Shown one piece after another: positions 1 to 14,943 of a DNA stretch of 64,000 bases. Both the position numbers and the translations under genes were made by a program. This DNA comes from Nageia nagi. Its lineage: Eukaryota; Pinophyta. The notes under the pieces were generated by a model. It was not told the DNA's origin. It did no database searches and saw only the letters and a program-made list of their open reading frames with translations. The DNA is taken from the NCBI GenBank assembly GCA_050084985.1, contig JBITNC010000001.1, positions 116,498,001-116,562,000 of the forward strand, written 5' to 3'. Position 1 is the stretch's first letter, and every line of letters begins with the position of its first letter.

Positions 1-735
1 TTGCTATCTCTATACAAGTGCATATTTTGTAGACTATTAACAACACTTTCCATCTCTTTAGCTTGTGCTCTTGTTATTCTTCTACCAAAGTTTTGATCAA
101 GCATTTGTGATGATGGATGATCAATCAAAAATTGCTTATGTTTCTTTATTTTTGCTTCCTCCAAAGAACCATCACTTGAGGATTTTGAACTTGGTGAAGA
201 ACATGGGCTAGAATTGGAAGAACTTACTTGATTGCCATCTTGAGGTATCTTTGTTTGCACATTTGGAGAGCCACTATCATTGGAATCACCATCCAAATAG
301 TATTTTTGATGACCCCATGCTCCCCCTTCATCAAAAATCACATCTCTAGATATAATAAGCTTTTTAGTTTTTGGATTGTACAATCTCCATGCTTTGGTAT
401 TTTCACAATACCAAATAAAGATACATGGTTCACTTTTTGCATCAAGCTTTTGCCTTTTTTCTTTTGGAACATGAGCATAGGCTAAACAACCAAAAACTTT
501 CAAATGTGCAACAGTTGGCTTTTTGCCATACCAAGCTTCATATGGTGTCACCCCATCCAAACTAGAGGTAGGACATCTATTCAAGAGATACATGGCTGTC
601 CTAATTGCCTCCCCCCAATACATATTTGATAAAATCTTAGTTTGGAGCTTACTTATAGCCATATTATTCAAGGTTCTATTCTTTCTTTTAGCCACTCCAT
701 TTTGTTGTGGTGTATATGCACTTGTTAATTGCCTT
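1..735 (-). pseudogene. copia element F: integrase C-terminal part and linker towards RT
   Basis: An open minus-strand frame runs from about 735 to the window edge without a stop. It begins with the integrase signature around AYTPQQNGVAKRKNRT, holding the catalytic glutamate position region of the D,D-35-E core. It continues through YLLNRCPTSSLDG, an EAWYGKKP stretch and VFGCLAYAHVPKEKR, all typical of copia integrase C-termini. A Ser-rich linker follows (about 130-260), then a segment near QNFGRRITRAQAKEM that normally precedes reverse transcriptase. It is out of frame with the preceding integrase piece: a small deletion near 735 moves the frame and creates a stop. Product: strand transfer of retroelement cDNA, if intact. 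Confident in family, not in function. Confidence 0.88.
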
Positions 736-1012
736 TTAATTATTACAAAAATTGAAGAATTCATTGGAACAAAATTCACCTCCTCTATCACTTCTTAAAC
801 ACTTGATTGCATACCCACTTTCATTTTCCACTTTTATTTTGAATTCTTTGAATTTTTCAAATGTCTCATCTTTAGTTTTCAAGAAGTACACCCAACACAT
901 TCTTGAAAAATCATCAATGAAAGTGAGGAAGTAGGAGTTCTTACCAAGACTTTGAGTTTGCATAGGTCCACACAAATCACTATGCACCAATTGTAGGGAT
1001 AGGAAGCCCTCC
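736..1012 (-). pseudogene. copia element F: integrase catalytic core piece
   Basis: This frame carries [10 protein letters not shown] (first catalytic Asp), [15 protein letters not shown], and [11 protein letters not shown] (second catalytic Asp), in the spacing of the rve integrase core. It belongs between the zinc-binding pre-integrase region to the right and the PQQNG segment to the left, but is shifted relative to both. One frameshift lies near 1005-1020, where the gag-protease frame stops matching the family, and another near 735. The two shifts show that the polyprotein is broken. Confidence 0.88.
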
Positions 1013-2501
1013 ATGCTTGATCTTTTGGAAAGCTTTCTCTTGAATGCTTTCCCAATACACATCCTTCACAAATCTTCTTTGGATCATCTACTTTTGGAAG
1101 CCCATAAACCATCTCTTGAGAAGCCAATGTCTTCAAACTTGAGAAATTTAAATGCCCATATCTCAAGTGCCACAACCAATTTTTATTATCAATAGCCACA
1201 TGTGCAAAATTGGTATCTTGCTCCCCAAATTTGAGAGGGAACAATCTCTTTTTGGTCATTGGAATAGTAGTAACAAGCCTATTCCTATTATCAAAAATCT
1301 TGCAAGCATTTTTTGCAAATAAAAGACTATAATTGTGCTCCATCATTTGACCAACACTCAAGAGATTATGCTTCAAATTGGGAATATGATAAACATCCTT
1401 TACCTTCTTAATACCTTCTTTGGTGTGCACATCCATAGCTCCAATGCCTTCAACATGTAAGGCTTTATCATCTCCAAGAGTGATCTTGGACTTATATGAG
1501 TTATTGATTGAAGAAAATAATTCTTCATTACCAGTCATATGATTGCTACAACTAGTATCAAGAAGCCATGTTTGTCCCATACTTTGATCAGATTTTCCAT
1601 ATGACAAGAGGAGTGAAGAAGGCTCTCCTTCCTCTCCATAGTTTGCACTCTCCTTTGCTTCATTTGCAGCCTTTGTTCTACACTCTTTCTCAAAGTGTCC
1701 ATATTTATGGCAATAGTAACATTGCTTGTTACTTTTATCACCTCTTCCACTTACTATACCTTGAGGACCTTTTCTTCCTCTTCCTCTACCTTGAGATCTT
1801 CCTCTACCTCTTCCATGGCCTTTGGCTTGGCCACTAGTTTCACCCTCTTTGGATGAAAAAGCTTTTTCTTCCATGCCTCCAAGATGTGGAGTTGAAGAAA
1901 ACCTTTCCTCATGAGACATTAATGATCCTATGAGCTGATCATAGGTGAGAGTAAATAGATCCTTACTCTCCTCAATCACAATGGAGACTTGGGTCCACTT
2001 GGGAAAAAGTGTTCTCAACACCTTTTTGACAATCACCTCATTCTCTACTTCTTCTCCAAGAGCTCTCATTTTGTCTATACAAATCTTGGCTCTCAAATAA
2101 TAGTCTCCAACCTTCTCATCTTCTCTCATCTTGAGATTTTCAAACTCCATTTTGAGAGTTTGCAACCTCACTTGCTTGACTTGTTTGCTACCTTCATAGC
2201 TCTCCTTCAAGACTTTCCAAGCTTCTTGGGCTGAAGTGCAACTTGTGATTATTAGATAAATGGATTCATCTAAGGCAGCTTGAATGAAGTACATTACCAT
2301 GCTATTCTTCTTTTGTGCCTCCTTCAAGGTTTGCTTTTGGGCAACTGGAACTAGACTCCAATCAGTAGGTTCATCATAGCCTTCTTCTATGATATCCCAA
2401 TAGCCTTTACCAATGAGCAAATGCCTCATTTTGGTAGACTAATAATCATAGTTCTCTCCTTTGAATTCTGGAATTGGAACATTCCCATTTGAATTTGCCA
2501 T
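1010..2501 (-). pseudogene. copia element F: gag, protease and pre-integrase region
   Basis: The start I prefer is the ATG at 2501, which gives the usual copia gag opening (MANSNGNVPIPEF). A TAG at 2439-2441 then interrupts it where the family normally has Trp (NYDY-stop-STKMR). After the stop come a UBN2-type gag domain (about 2430-1850), an Arg/Gly-rich stretch, and a CCHC zinc knuckle CYYCHKYGHFEKEC (about 1700) for RNA binding. The aspartic protease motif is WLLDTSCSNHMTG (about 1560; DTS instead of the common DTG/DSG). The gag-pre-integrase HHCC region (HLRYGH ... CEGC) lies near 1160-1070. Roughly 500 codons, the expected length. Non-functional because of the stop and downstream frameshifts. 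Confidence 0.92.
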
Positions 2502-2612
2502 TGCTACAATCACAACTGATAATCTTCTTCCAAGAGTTGTTGGATCCTCCTCAACTGAAGCTTTCAAAACTTCATACAAGTCACCTCACTCACTAGTCAA
2601 TCCCAATAGATT

Positions 2613-2630
2613 GAACTAGCTCTGATACCA
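2613..2630 (-). other. primer binding site of element F
   Basis: On the minus strand this reads TGGTATCAGAGCTAGTTC; the first 12 bases are the standard plant retroelement match to the 3' end of initiator tRNA-Met. It sits 3 bp from the LTR edge at 2634, which fixes both orientation and LTR boundary. Confidence 0.93.
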
Positions 2631-2633
2631 CAA

Positions 2634-3166
2634 TGAGAGAAAATGATAGAGCTTACTTTCCATGGTTTATTGATGTCAATATATAGCCTTGGGTTCTCAA
2701 CAACCGAATCCACAAGGTTTACAAACTTACAAATAAGAAGTTAGAGAATTTACTATTCTCAACAACACTACAGATCATAGCCATCTTAGTCCAAGAGAAG
2801 TAGCTAAACATGGGATAACAATACTCCAAACATAGCTTAAAACATGCCTAAGATGATAACAAATAAACCCCTAAAATATGAAGACAAAACAAACAGTAAC
2901 AAGAAAGTTGTTACAAAAACAAACACATTCTATCTGCACACAGTCATTTTCTCCACATAGCGATCGATAGCGATCTTATAGGATCGTCGATGATTAGGAA
3001 AAATGGTGACGATTGTAATCAGTGGTGATCGACGGAAATTGGTGGCGATCGGTGGCAATCGGTGGCAATCGATGGCAATCGGCGACGATCGGTGGCGATC
3101 TCTGTCATAGGTGGATTTATTCTAGAACATTGTAAAAACACATATTATGGAGTCAAAACTCCAACA
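2634..3166 (-). repeat. 5' LTR of copia element F
   Basis: Bounded in element orientation by TGTTGGAG at 3166 and TCTCA at 2634, that is TG...CA, next to the PBS. Length 533 bp. Because the element is on the minus strand, the U3 promoter part is at the high-coordinate end, where the 10-bp tandem repeats lie. The partner LTR is outside the window, so the outer boundary rests on the terminal motif alone. Confidence 0.82.
3021..3100. repeat. 10-bp tandem repeat GGTGGCRATC in the LTR
   Basis: Six contiguous decamers fill 3041-3100: GGTGGCGATC, GGTGGCAATC, GGTGGCAATC, GATGGCAATC, GGCGACGATC, GGTGGCGATC. Weaker copies extend left to about 3001. The patch is much richer in G+C and CpG than its surroundings. 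It lies in the presumptive U3 of element F, a position where retroelements often carry enhancer-like repeats. Confidence 0.9.
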
Positions 3167-4910
3167 CTACTACTTTAATAGAGATCCTTCTTACTATATA
3201 ACCCTTAAATGTTTAATTCTTATGAATTAAATAAATTATTATATATTAAAATGATTATCAACATCCTAACACTCTCACAAGACTATAGATTCACATTTAT
3301 ATTCAAAATATATACTACTTGATTACTTCAATATTTGACTTTAGAAGTTACTTGAATTCTTACTTGCTAGCTTACCCTTTATGCCCATGAAGGGCCTCTT
3401 TTATAAATATTTAATTATAGGTATCTAAAGAATTTCAAATATATTTAATGTTTTATAGAAATGTATTTTCTTTTCCATAAATATAATTTTATCACTTTTT
3501 AGATATCTATGATATTTGAATGTCCTTGCATCATCTTTTACCACATTGTATCTATGACTTGTCATTTTCTTAAATACCTTTTATAGAACTTCACCTTTTT
3601 AATTATTTTCCTTATATATTATTATAATCAATATAATAATTTTACATACAAAATAAGTAGGTGTATAATCACACCCTAATAAAGATTAAAGGTAGTAACC
3701 TAATAATCATTAATGAAAGTGGTAAATTAAATAAGATAACTAGTCATGATGATACACCACAAGGATCTCATTAAATTGAGTAAACTTCCATGATTGAGGT
3801 ATATGCTTCAAGGGATAGACTTCCTATCTATATTTTCCAATAAATATAAAGGGTTTAATAGACAAACCAAAGATAATAACTATATCTTCTAGTTGCATAT
3901 TCCAATCCCAATAAATAAACTTATTATTTTTAGAATAAGAAATGGATAATGGTTAAGAGGGGAGTTTATTTGGTCTTCCCTAAGTGTCATCTACATATTT
4001 GGGTAGAGATAACCAATGAGATCATGTTATGAGAAATCTAGTGGTAATATGATTTTCTATTCAAGGATAATATTTAGGAGATACTCTATCAATAATGCAT
4101 GAATCATTCCATTAATGTTCGATGAGGTCCTATATATAAGAAACCTCCATAGTCACTTTCTTATATTATACAATAATTTATACTACATCAAGTTCATAAT
4201 TTTCACCTTGATATATACAATCAAATAAGGTAAAACATAACTATAATATAATTTTTTAATTTTTATATTAAGAAGAGAATGATAATTTTAAAAAGTGCCA
4301 AGATTATACAAAGAGAGGGAGAATTTGAAGAGGTTTCCTTAAGAGAGTTGGTATCATGTATATAAATAGATGGGGAAAGGTTGAAACAAATAAAACAAGT
4401 ACATATAAGCTTCATAAGCCTTAGGGCCTCTCTAGAAGATATGTTTAAAATCTTTTAGAGAATAAGAGAAATGGTATGTAGGATTAGATACAAGGTATTG
4501 AATATAATTACTAATGGGAATTCCATGAAAAAAGAAAACATTAAACATAAAAGACCTATTCTTTTTCCAAATAACAACCCTATACTATTAATTTATATAT
4601 AAAGCTTAAATATGAGTGGATAAGAAGGTACCCCCACAACTCCTTCAATTTTTCCCATAAGAAGATATGGGGAGAGATATGCATAACCAAGATTGGAATT
4701 ATATTTGGGAATCAATATTTCATAACACCAACATGAATATTTCCACCAAGATCACTAAGAGAATTTTTATTTTGTGTAAAATGGTATAGGTATATTTTCT
4801 TTTATTTATTGGATGTTAACATTTTTTTAAATTGTAAGATAGAAATTAGGCTTAAAATTTTATAAATATAACCAATCTTTAGTAGAGTACCAAAAATATG
4901 ATTTATTATA
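3167..4910. other. AT-rich stretch without recognised features
   Basis: No long reading frame, retroelement motif, tRNA or repeat structure seen on either strand. Confidence 0.6.
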
Positions 4911-8143
<3,233 letters not shown>

Positions 8144-9299
8144 TGTAAAGATACAAATACCAATTCAAGTGTAATTAAACTAAATACAAGAAAATCTACC
8201 CAATGTCTTGACAAGGCTACTAGGAATAAGCATTCAAACCCTCAATTCACTAATGTTAGAGCTAGGGCATCCAATACAAGTTTACATAACATAATTATGC
8301 TAAGGTATGGCCATTGCAAGCATGCATTAATGAATAAACCATAACATTGCAATGAAAAAGAATACACAAGATAAATATGATGATCAAAATTCCCATAATT
8401 GTATATAAGATAAATGATGAATAACAATACAATACCAAGCTCTTAGAGCTAGAAGTTGGCCTCCATGGAGCTAACTAGGGCACAATTGATGTTACTCACT
8501 ACTGAAAGAATGATAGAAAAATGGGAAAATATTGCTTCCTCAAAACTTGATTCCTCTCTACTAAAGGAGCCCTCCTTTGATCTCAAAAATCACTAAAGGT
8601 AGAAGTGCAACCTTAGAATACTACCAAATGGAATAGGGTGCTACACCAATGCCTTAGGCTATAGGATCCCTCAACCTGATAGCCCTCATAGATTCTACAC
8701 CTAGGTGATTGCTTATCGCCACTAAGACTTATGTCCACATGTCAATATCAAGAGATAATAATAATAATTAGGTATCTAGCAATGAGTTCTTTAAGGGATA
8801 ATATAGCTTTCCTACATCTAGATCTTATCCCAATATCATCACCAAGTACCTCATGCCCCAATGCTGGTATCCAAGATTCAACTTAAGCTCAATGTGGGTA
8901 TTTAGGCCTTCCTTATGCTCCATGTGGGTCCTAGAATGTATATATGGGTAGAGGAGACATGCATGGCCATCTAGGGGGGCAACATGGGTGTTATGGGCCA
9001 ACATGGGGGTCTAGAAGTCTCTCCAAGGTTAGTGTATGTGTATGAGTGTCCATCCATCCACCTAAGTGCTAAATAGACCTTGGGATTACCTTAATCATGA
9101 TCAAGATATCCAAGTACATTAAAATACCTATTCTATGCTTGGGAGGGTGACATCTCTCTTGGGGCTCATAATGGGATCCAATGACCCATTAAGTCTTCTA
9201 TCTCAAGTACTAACTAACAAAGCATAATTAAGTGATTAATTATACAAAAGGAGGAATATATGGGATTCCTTAATTAATTACAATTATCCAAAAGGAACA
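8144..9299 (-). repeat. 3' LTR of element E
   Basis: Begins TGTAAAGATAC and ends AAGGAACA in plus orientation. Matches 17655-18805 along its length, for example the shared TACCAATTCAAGTGTAATTA near the start and ATTAATTACAATTATCCAAA near the end. Confidence 0.88.
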
Positions 9300-9347
9300 T
9301 CACAAAACCTCCCATCTCAAAATTGCTTGCCCTCAAGCAACTAAAAT
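9300..9347 (-). other. polypurine tract candidate and interior edge of element E
   Basis: On the minus strand 9318-9300 reads GAGATGGGAGGTTTTGTGA immediately before the LTR, a plausible plus-strand primer. The remaining bases to 9347 are the only E interior left of nested element D. Confidence 0.55.
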
Positions 9348-9352
9348 ACAAT
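9348..9352. repeat. target-site duplication of element D, left copy
   Basis: ACAAT immediately before the D 5' LTR, identical to 14161-14165 after the 3' LTR. The 5-bp length is that expected for LTR-retroelement integrase. Confidence 0.9.
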
Positions 9353-9852
9353 TATTGAAAATTGTAATGTAATATTGTGTAATATTTTTTTTAATGTAAA
9401 TTCACTTAATGCTTAAAGTATCTTTAGATATGTTAAAGCATTAAAGGAATAAAAATAGAAAGAGAAATAAATATAAAAAGAGAATAAATATAGAAACACC
9501 TTCAACCTTACCCTTGGGTAAAAGGAAGGTTAAAGGGTGGGTTAGTTATTACAAATAGAGAGGTACTCCTCTCATTATGTAACTTAATCAAACTTGATGA
9601 AGCATGGTAATGCTTGTCTTGTAGAGATGCTCTTGTAGGAGCTTTGTTGAGAATTTGTAGGAGAGTTATCTTTTGAGAAAGTAATAGAATGATGGTTCAA
9701 TGTGGATGTACTCCCAAGATATGGAGGAACCACTATACATCACATGTTATCTTTTATGTGATTATTTATTACATTGGTAGATGGATGAATGGTAGATTTG
9801 TTGGAGAAACTTCAAGATGATATTGGTTATATGGAATCCTTCAATTCCATCA
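9353..9852 (+). repeat. 5' LTR of element D
   Basis: 500 bp, begins TATTGAAAATTG (first dinucleotide TG changed to TA) and ends CCATCA. Aligns throughout with 13670-14160; extra bases near 9816-9834 account for the length difference. Confidence 0.93.
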
Positions 9853-9854
9853 AT

Positions 9855-9867
9855 TGGTATCAAAGCC
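9855..9867 (+). other. primer binding site of element D
   Basis: TGGTATCAAAGCC, two bases inside the 5' LTR end, matching initiator tRNA-Met as in elements A, C, E and F. Confidence 0.93.
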
Positions 9868-12800
9868 ATTCTTGGAGTCTCACTTCAACAACCTTGAAGC
9901 TCCATTCCTCTTCTCTCTCCATAAAGTGTTGAGGTAAAAGGGTTTGAAGGTATAATTTACCTCTTCTTATCAAATTTTTGCTTTAATCACTAACCTCTTT
10001 TAGTTTCTTGATAATAAGCTTAAGTCTAGCAAAATTGAATTAAAGAACATGTTAGTTCAATTTTTACTATGCATTATTTTTTTTACTAACAATTTGTTAG
10101 TTGCAATTTTTCAATAAAATTGCTTAATTTGTAGTAATAATATGCAAATTTTTGAGTAAAGTTTGCTTAGATGAGTTGTTATAGCTTAAAATTTCTCAAA
10201 TATTTTTACAATATGTTTGTAAAAATTACAGCTTATGCATGATTACATGCATGCAAAATCTTAAAAAAAAAAGAAACAAAAAAAATTCTATTCCTATTTA
10301 GTTGCAATATTTTTTTAAAAAACTTGCAATTGTGTATATATATATATATATCATTTTTTTTTCCTATTTTTAAATTTAAAAAGATAGAATTTTTTATTAT
10401 TTAAAAAATAATAATTTTTTAATTTTTTTTCAATAATAAAAATTGAATTTTTTTTTAATATTTTTGTTCATTTTATATATTAAAAAAAATTTATAACCCT
10501 AGGTGGGCAACGTGTAAAGTGTAGCTAGTGGCCCCCATAGCTAAGTGGAGTGCAAGGCTTGCACTACCCCGTAGCCCCTATAGTTGGGTGGCATGTGGAG
10601 CATAGCTGATGGCCCCCATAGATAGGTGGCATGTGAGGCTTACACCACCTACAACTCCCATAGCTGGGTGGCATGTAGAGCATAGCTAATGGCCCCCATA
10701 GGTAGGTGGTGCACAATGTGTGGCCTTTGGCCCCCCTCTATGGAGGTGCATAGCCCCCCCTTTGTGGGAGGTGCACATGATGTATAGCTAGCAACCCCCC
10801 TCTATGGAAGGTGCACATGATGCATGGTTCACGACTCCCCTTTATGGAGGTGCATGATCTATAGCCCCCTCTTTGTGGGAGGTGCACAGCCCATGGCCCA
10901 AGGTAGATCCCAATTTTTTTTTTTCTTTTAAATTAAAAAAATAAAAAAGGGGTATTTTTTAATTTTAGAAACAATTTTAAAAAAATAATTTTGTTAATAA
11001 AAAAGTGTATCTTTTTTATTTTTAGAAAAAGATTTTTTAATAAAAAATTCTGTTAATAAAAGAAAGGGTGGTTTTTTTATTTTGAGAGAGTTCATTTTTT
11101 AAAAAAAGGGTATTGCCTTTTTTAAAGCTCACTTTTGAAAAAAAAATATCATATGTAAATGTGGTATGGGTATGCATTTTTTTATAGTGATTATCCTATA
11201 TGAATTATTATTGTTATTATTATTTTTAACTTTGATCTATTTTAATAGCTTTAAAGAGCTTTTTAAATAATGTTGCAAATATAGTAATTTGTAAGTATCA
11301 AAAATTTAATTAAAGCCTTGGATAGATTTTTAAAGTTAGGTAAATTACTATGGTAATTTGCAAATTATATGCCTTGTTTGGTAATTATTTTATCAAAGTT
11401 AATTTTCAAAGTAATTAATGCAACCATTATTGTGCAATTATTTTTGCAAGTATTGCAAAGTTTTTCAATGTTGGACATATTTATTGATATGATTAATTAA
11501 TAATGTCCAATATGTTGATAATTAAATATGCACTTTATTAAAATAAAGATTTGTTAAATGCATAGTGTGGATATGCATAATGTGATGTGCTTGGAAATGC
11601 ATAATGTTTGAAATTTAAGTAAAAGTATCTTCCAAACTTTAATATGCACTATCCTTCTTGGTTATTCACATTTTTGGTTGTAATTTTTTTGGTGCTTTTA
11701 TATGCACATTGTTAAAATGGTTGTGGATATGCATTGCAAAATTTGAATAATGTTTTATGCACTATCCTTTGATTGCAAATTAACATTGATGTGCATTGAA
11801 CTCTAAATTGATATTTGTGTATATCTACACATTTGTTATATCTATGGATAATATAAAAGTTTTTTGAACTTCCAAAATTAATTTTGTTATGCACATCATT
11901 TGAAGTAATAAGTTTGTGTAAACTTTCTTCAAAAGTTACTATCCTCATAAATTGTACACATTTTTTATCCTTGGATCCTTTTTTGTGGTTGTGCACATAT
12001 GTTGTTTTGAGTAGAGTTTGTAAACTTACTCAATATTGGAATTGTTGTGGATTAATCCTTAAATTTTTTGCTTGTGCACTTTGGTTAATATACTTGTTGG
12101 AGTGAAAAAAATTTAAACTTTATCCACAAGACCTATTGAGGATATTGATAATGCAATCTTAATCTTTCTTTGAAATGGAAGTGTACAAATACCTTTGAGA
12201 AATGTACATTCCTCTCTACTTGTGTAAAGTTTTGTAATTTGCTTCAATTTTTGATGAAATTACCTCTAATGGGTAGTAAAATCTAAGTATACTTTCATGT
12301 TTTGGAAGAATATCCATGTTGATGGATTGTGCCACATTGTTAGCAAATATAAAATTCAAATATCTTTTTATCAAAAAGTAAATTTTTTGATGGGACTTTG
12401 TGTTTATTATCCATCAAAACAAGACTTCGTTGATAAATTTATTCTCAAGAAGGAGCAAAGTAATGCTTAATTCATTCTTAGGAGGGTTGTGACTATAAAT
12501 ATTAGCTTGGAATCTTCATGATGACTTATAGGACACTATTTGCCACACTTTACTTCCATGTTGGGAAGTTTTATCGATAATGATGGATTGTTTCCCACAT
12601 TGCTTCTTGTAGTGTATGGTGTGGTTAAAAAGGTTTGCCCTTCTCCATAACTACATTCTTGGAGTGGTTAAAAAGGTTAAATATTCTCCATGATTGTTGA
12701 ATGTTGGAGTGGTTAAAATTTTTTATCCTTCTCCACATTGCAATCTTTGATGAAAAAATGCATCCTTGTTAGATGAATGCTATCTTTTTCCATCATATAC

Positions 12801-13660
12801 GTCTTAACTAGTAGCATGGTTAAGATGACATTTTGACTCACTCTTGGTAAATTCAAGTTTATTTATTATGAAAACTTGACTCACTCTTGGTAAAATCAAG
12901 TTTATTTAGTTTATGGCTTATGCTTTGTAAATATTGACTTTATGTTTGGTCAAGTTGGCATGTGTGGCTTAAAAATCTAAACTTGTGGTTTAGTTATATT
13001 ACTTTTTGATCATTTGTGACATGGTTAAAGCTAATGTAGTCACATAAGTAAATATTTGGTGAAGTTTTTATCAAGGGGAAGAATTTAAAATATGAAATAT
13101 TATGTTATTATTACACCTTCATATACCCTCAAGAAATACAAAATAATGATATGAAATAAACAAACATAAATAAACACAAAAATCAAAAATCAATTTTTTT
13201 TTATAAAGATTGATGATATTTTTTATATACTTGGTTGAGAATTCATTAATATCACTTGGTTTATTGTGAATATGTATATTTGATTAGTTTATTAATGACA
13301 TATATCTTATATGAGTGTATATGATATATCTAGTTGATCTTGTTTTTGAGTTGCTTGTAGCTTGGAAGTTCTTATTGAGATTGTAGGTTACTTTGGGTAT
13401 GCAAGCTCATGGAGGCTCATCATTTCAATATATTGTTGAATGAATACTCTTATACAAAAAATTCATTTTTTGGTTAATGATTGTATTGCAAAACCATTGT
13501 TAAAATGGTTAAGTAGTTGAGCCATTATAGAACCATCTATATTCTATTACTTTCTCAAAGATGTAAAAAGTTTTCATCTCCACTTGTATCTCTTGGAGGA
13601 GAACTCTCTCTTAATTTCTCTTTCTTCTTTATATTTTGACTCTCTATTCAATTTTACATT
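9868..13660 (+). other. non-coding interior of element D
   Basis: AT-rich, with long poly-T/poly-A runs (10260-10480, 10910-11160) flanking a G+C-rich repeat block (10500-10910). From about 11220 to 13660 many short repeated words occur (for example ATGCACATTGT, ATGCATAATGTG, GGAGTGGTTAAAA) but no coding frame. The frames at 11712-11996 (minus) and 11884-12105 (plus) overlap each other on opposite strands and resemble nothing. Confidence 0.75.
10500..10910. repeat. G+C-rich degenerate tandem repeats in element D
   Basis: Three copies of an approximately 80-bp unit start at about 10521, 10602 and 10682, each carrying TAGCT(A/G)(A/G)TGGCCCCCATAG followed by a GGTGGCATGTG-like part. A second family of shorter units built on GGTGCA...CCCCTTTGTGGGAGGTGCACA follows from 10735 to 10900. 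Both are strikingly C-rich (CCCCC) within an AT-rich element. Confidence 0.85.
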
Positions 13661-13669
13661 AAGGGGGAG
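13661..13669 (+). other. polypurine tract of element D
   Basis: AAGGGGGAG directly before the 3' LTR, the standard position of the plus-strand primer; supports plus orientation. Confidence 0.9.
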
Positions 13670-14160
13670 TGTTGGAAATTGTAATGTAATATTGTGTAAT
13701 ATTTCTCTTTAATGTAAATTCACTTAATGCTTAAAGTATCTTTAGATACCTTAAAGTATTAAGGGAATAAAAATAGAAAGAGGAATAAATATAGAAAGAG
13801 AATAAATATAGAAACAACTTTAACCTTACCCTTGGGTAAAAGCAAGGTTAAAGGGTGGGTTAGTTATTATAAATATAGAGGTGCTCCTCTCATTATGTAA
13901 CTTAATCAAACTTCATGAAGAATGGTAATGCTTGTCTTGTAGAGATGCCCTTGTAGGAGATTTGTTAAGAATTTGTAGGAGAGTTATCTTTTGAGAAAGT
14001 AATAAAATGATGGTTCAAAGTGGATGTACTCCCAAGATATGGAGGAATCACTATACATCATGTGTTATATTTTGTGTGATTATTTCTTGCATTAGTAGAT
14101 GGATGAATGGTAGATTTTTTGAGAAAATTCAAGGTGATATTGAATCCTTCAATTTAATCA
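13670..14160 (+). repeat. 3' LTR of element D
   Basis: Begins TGTTGGAAATTG, ends TTAATCA. Pairs with 9353-9852 and keeps the original TG terminus. Confidence 0.93.
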
Positions 14161-14165
14161 ACAAT
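14161..14165. repeat. target-site duplication of element D, right copy
   Basis: ACAAT, identical to 9348-9352. Confidence 0.9.
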
Positions 14166-14943
14166 CTAGGGTCCCAAAACCATATCAAATAATAGAATCC
14201 ATCATGCTCCAATGAAGAATTCATACCAATTATGCATCCAACAAAGTCAAACTCAAGAGTGTACACAACAATTCTAAAAAATGAACTATTATATTCAAAG
14301 TGAGGTAAACCCAACACCCCAACATGCATGTTAGGGTATGAAATACAAGAAACTATCAATCCAAAATAATATACAATCTCCCCATATGATCAAAGTCACA
14401 AAATAGGTCTAGTAAACTACCAATCCCTCTACATTCCAATGCTATCCATGATGAGCAAAAAATGGGGTGTAAAATTGGGGTGTAAACCTTTTCAAATAAT
14501 TTTGATATTTCCTCATGAAATGTAGTCCTCAAACCATGAAATGTTAATAAATAATGTGATCTAATGATTATCCAATAAATAATAAATGTTACCCTCCCAA
14601 AATCAACCATCTCATTTACTAAAAAATGATGAATATATGATATTTGGTTAAAGGCTTCAAGGTATGATATTGTACTTCATTTGTAGCCCTCAAATTATTC
14701 TCCATTATGCATTCTACAACATGTAATAGCTTTGACATATGATCCACAATATAATCCCTTTTTTCTTTTAGTAAACACTAGATGAAAATAACCTTATGGT
14801 TCCTCAAAGCACCATAAAGTATCAAACTAAAAAATGGCAAGTCTATTACAAAATGCAACAAGTGTGGGGTTCCAAATAGGAACATTAGGGTTTAAGTCAT
14901 TAGTGTGAGTAGTATACATATAATAATTACTAAGGATAATATT

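Larger units (their letters stand above)
1..3166 (-). mobile_element. Ty1/copia LTR retrotransposon F, partial (runs off the left edge)
   Basis: The element reads right to left: LTR (2634-3166), tRNA-Met-type primer binding site, gag, protease, then integrase towards position 1. This gag-PR-INT order before RT is diagnostic of Ty1/copia. Reverse transcriptase, RNase H and the second LTR lie outside the window, so no target-site duplication can be checked; the bases right of the LTR are CTACT (3167-3171). The coding region is damaged by one premature stop near its start and two frameshifts. Otherwise the frames are long and the protein motifs clear, so decay is moderate compared with the gypsy relics elsewhere in the window. 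Confidence 0.93.
9353..14160 (+). mobile_element. non-autonomous LTR retrotransposon D, nested in E
   Basis: Complete structure: target duplication ACAAT, 5' LTR (9353-9852), PBS (9855), a 3.8-kb interior, purine tract AAGGGGGAG, 3' LTR (13670-14160), ACAAT. The interior has no reading frame above 100 codons and no gag or pol motif, so it fits the large-retrotransposon-derivative (LARD) class, mobilised in trans. The LTRs are about 92-93% identical by eye. The insertion sits inside element E close to its 3' LTR. Confidence 0.93.

Noticed and set aside
228-798. Plus-strand frames at 228-485 and 523-798
   Set aside because: They are antisense shadows of the copia integrase frame, which is clearly coding on the minus strand.
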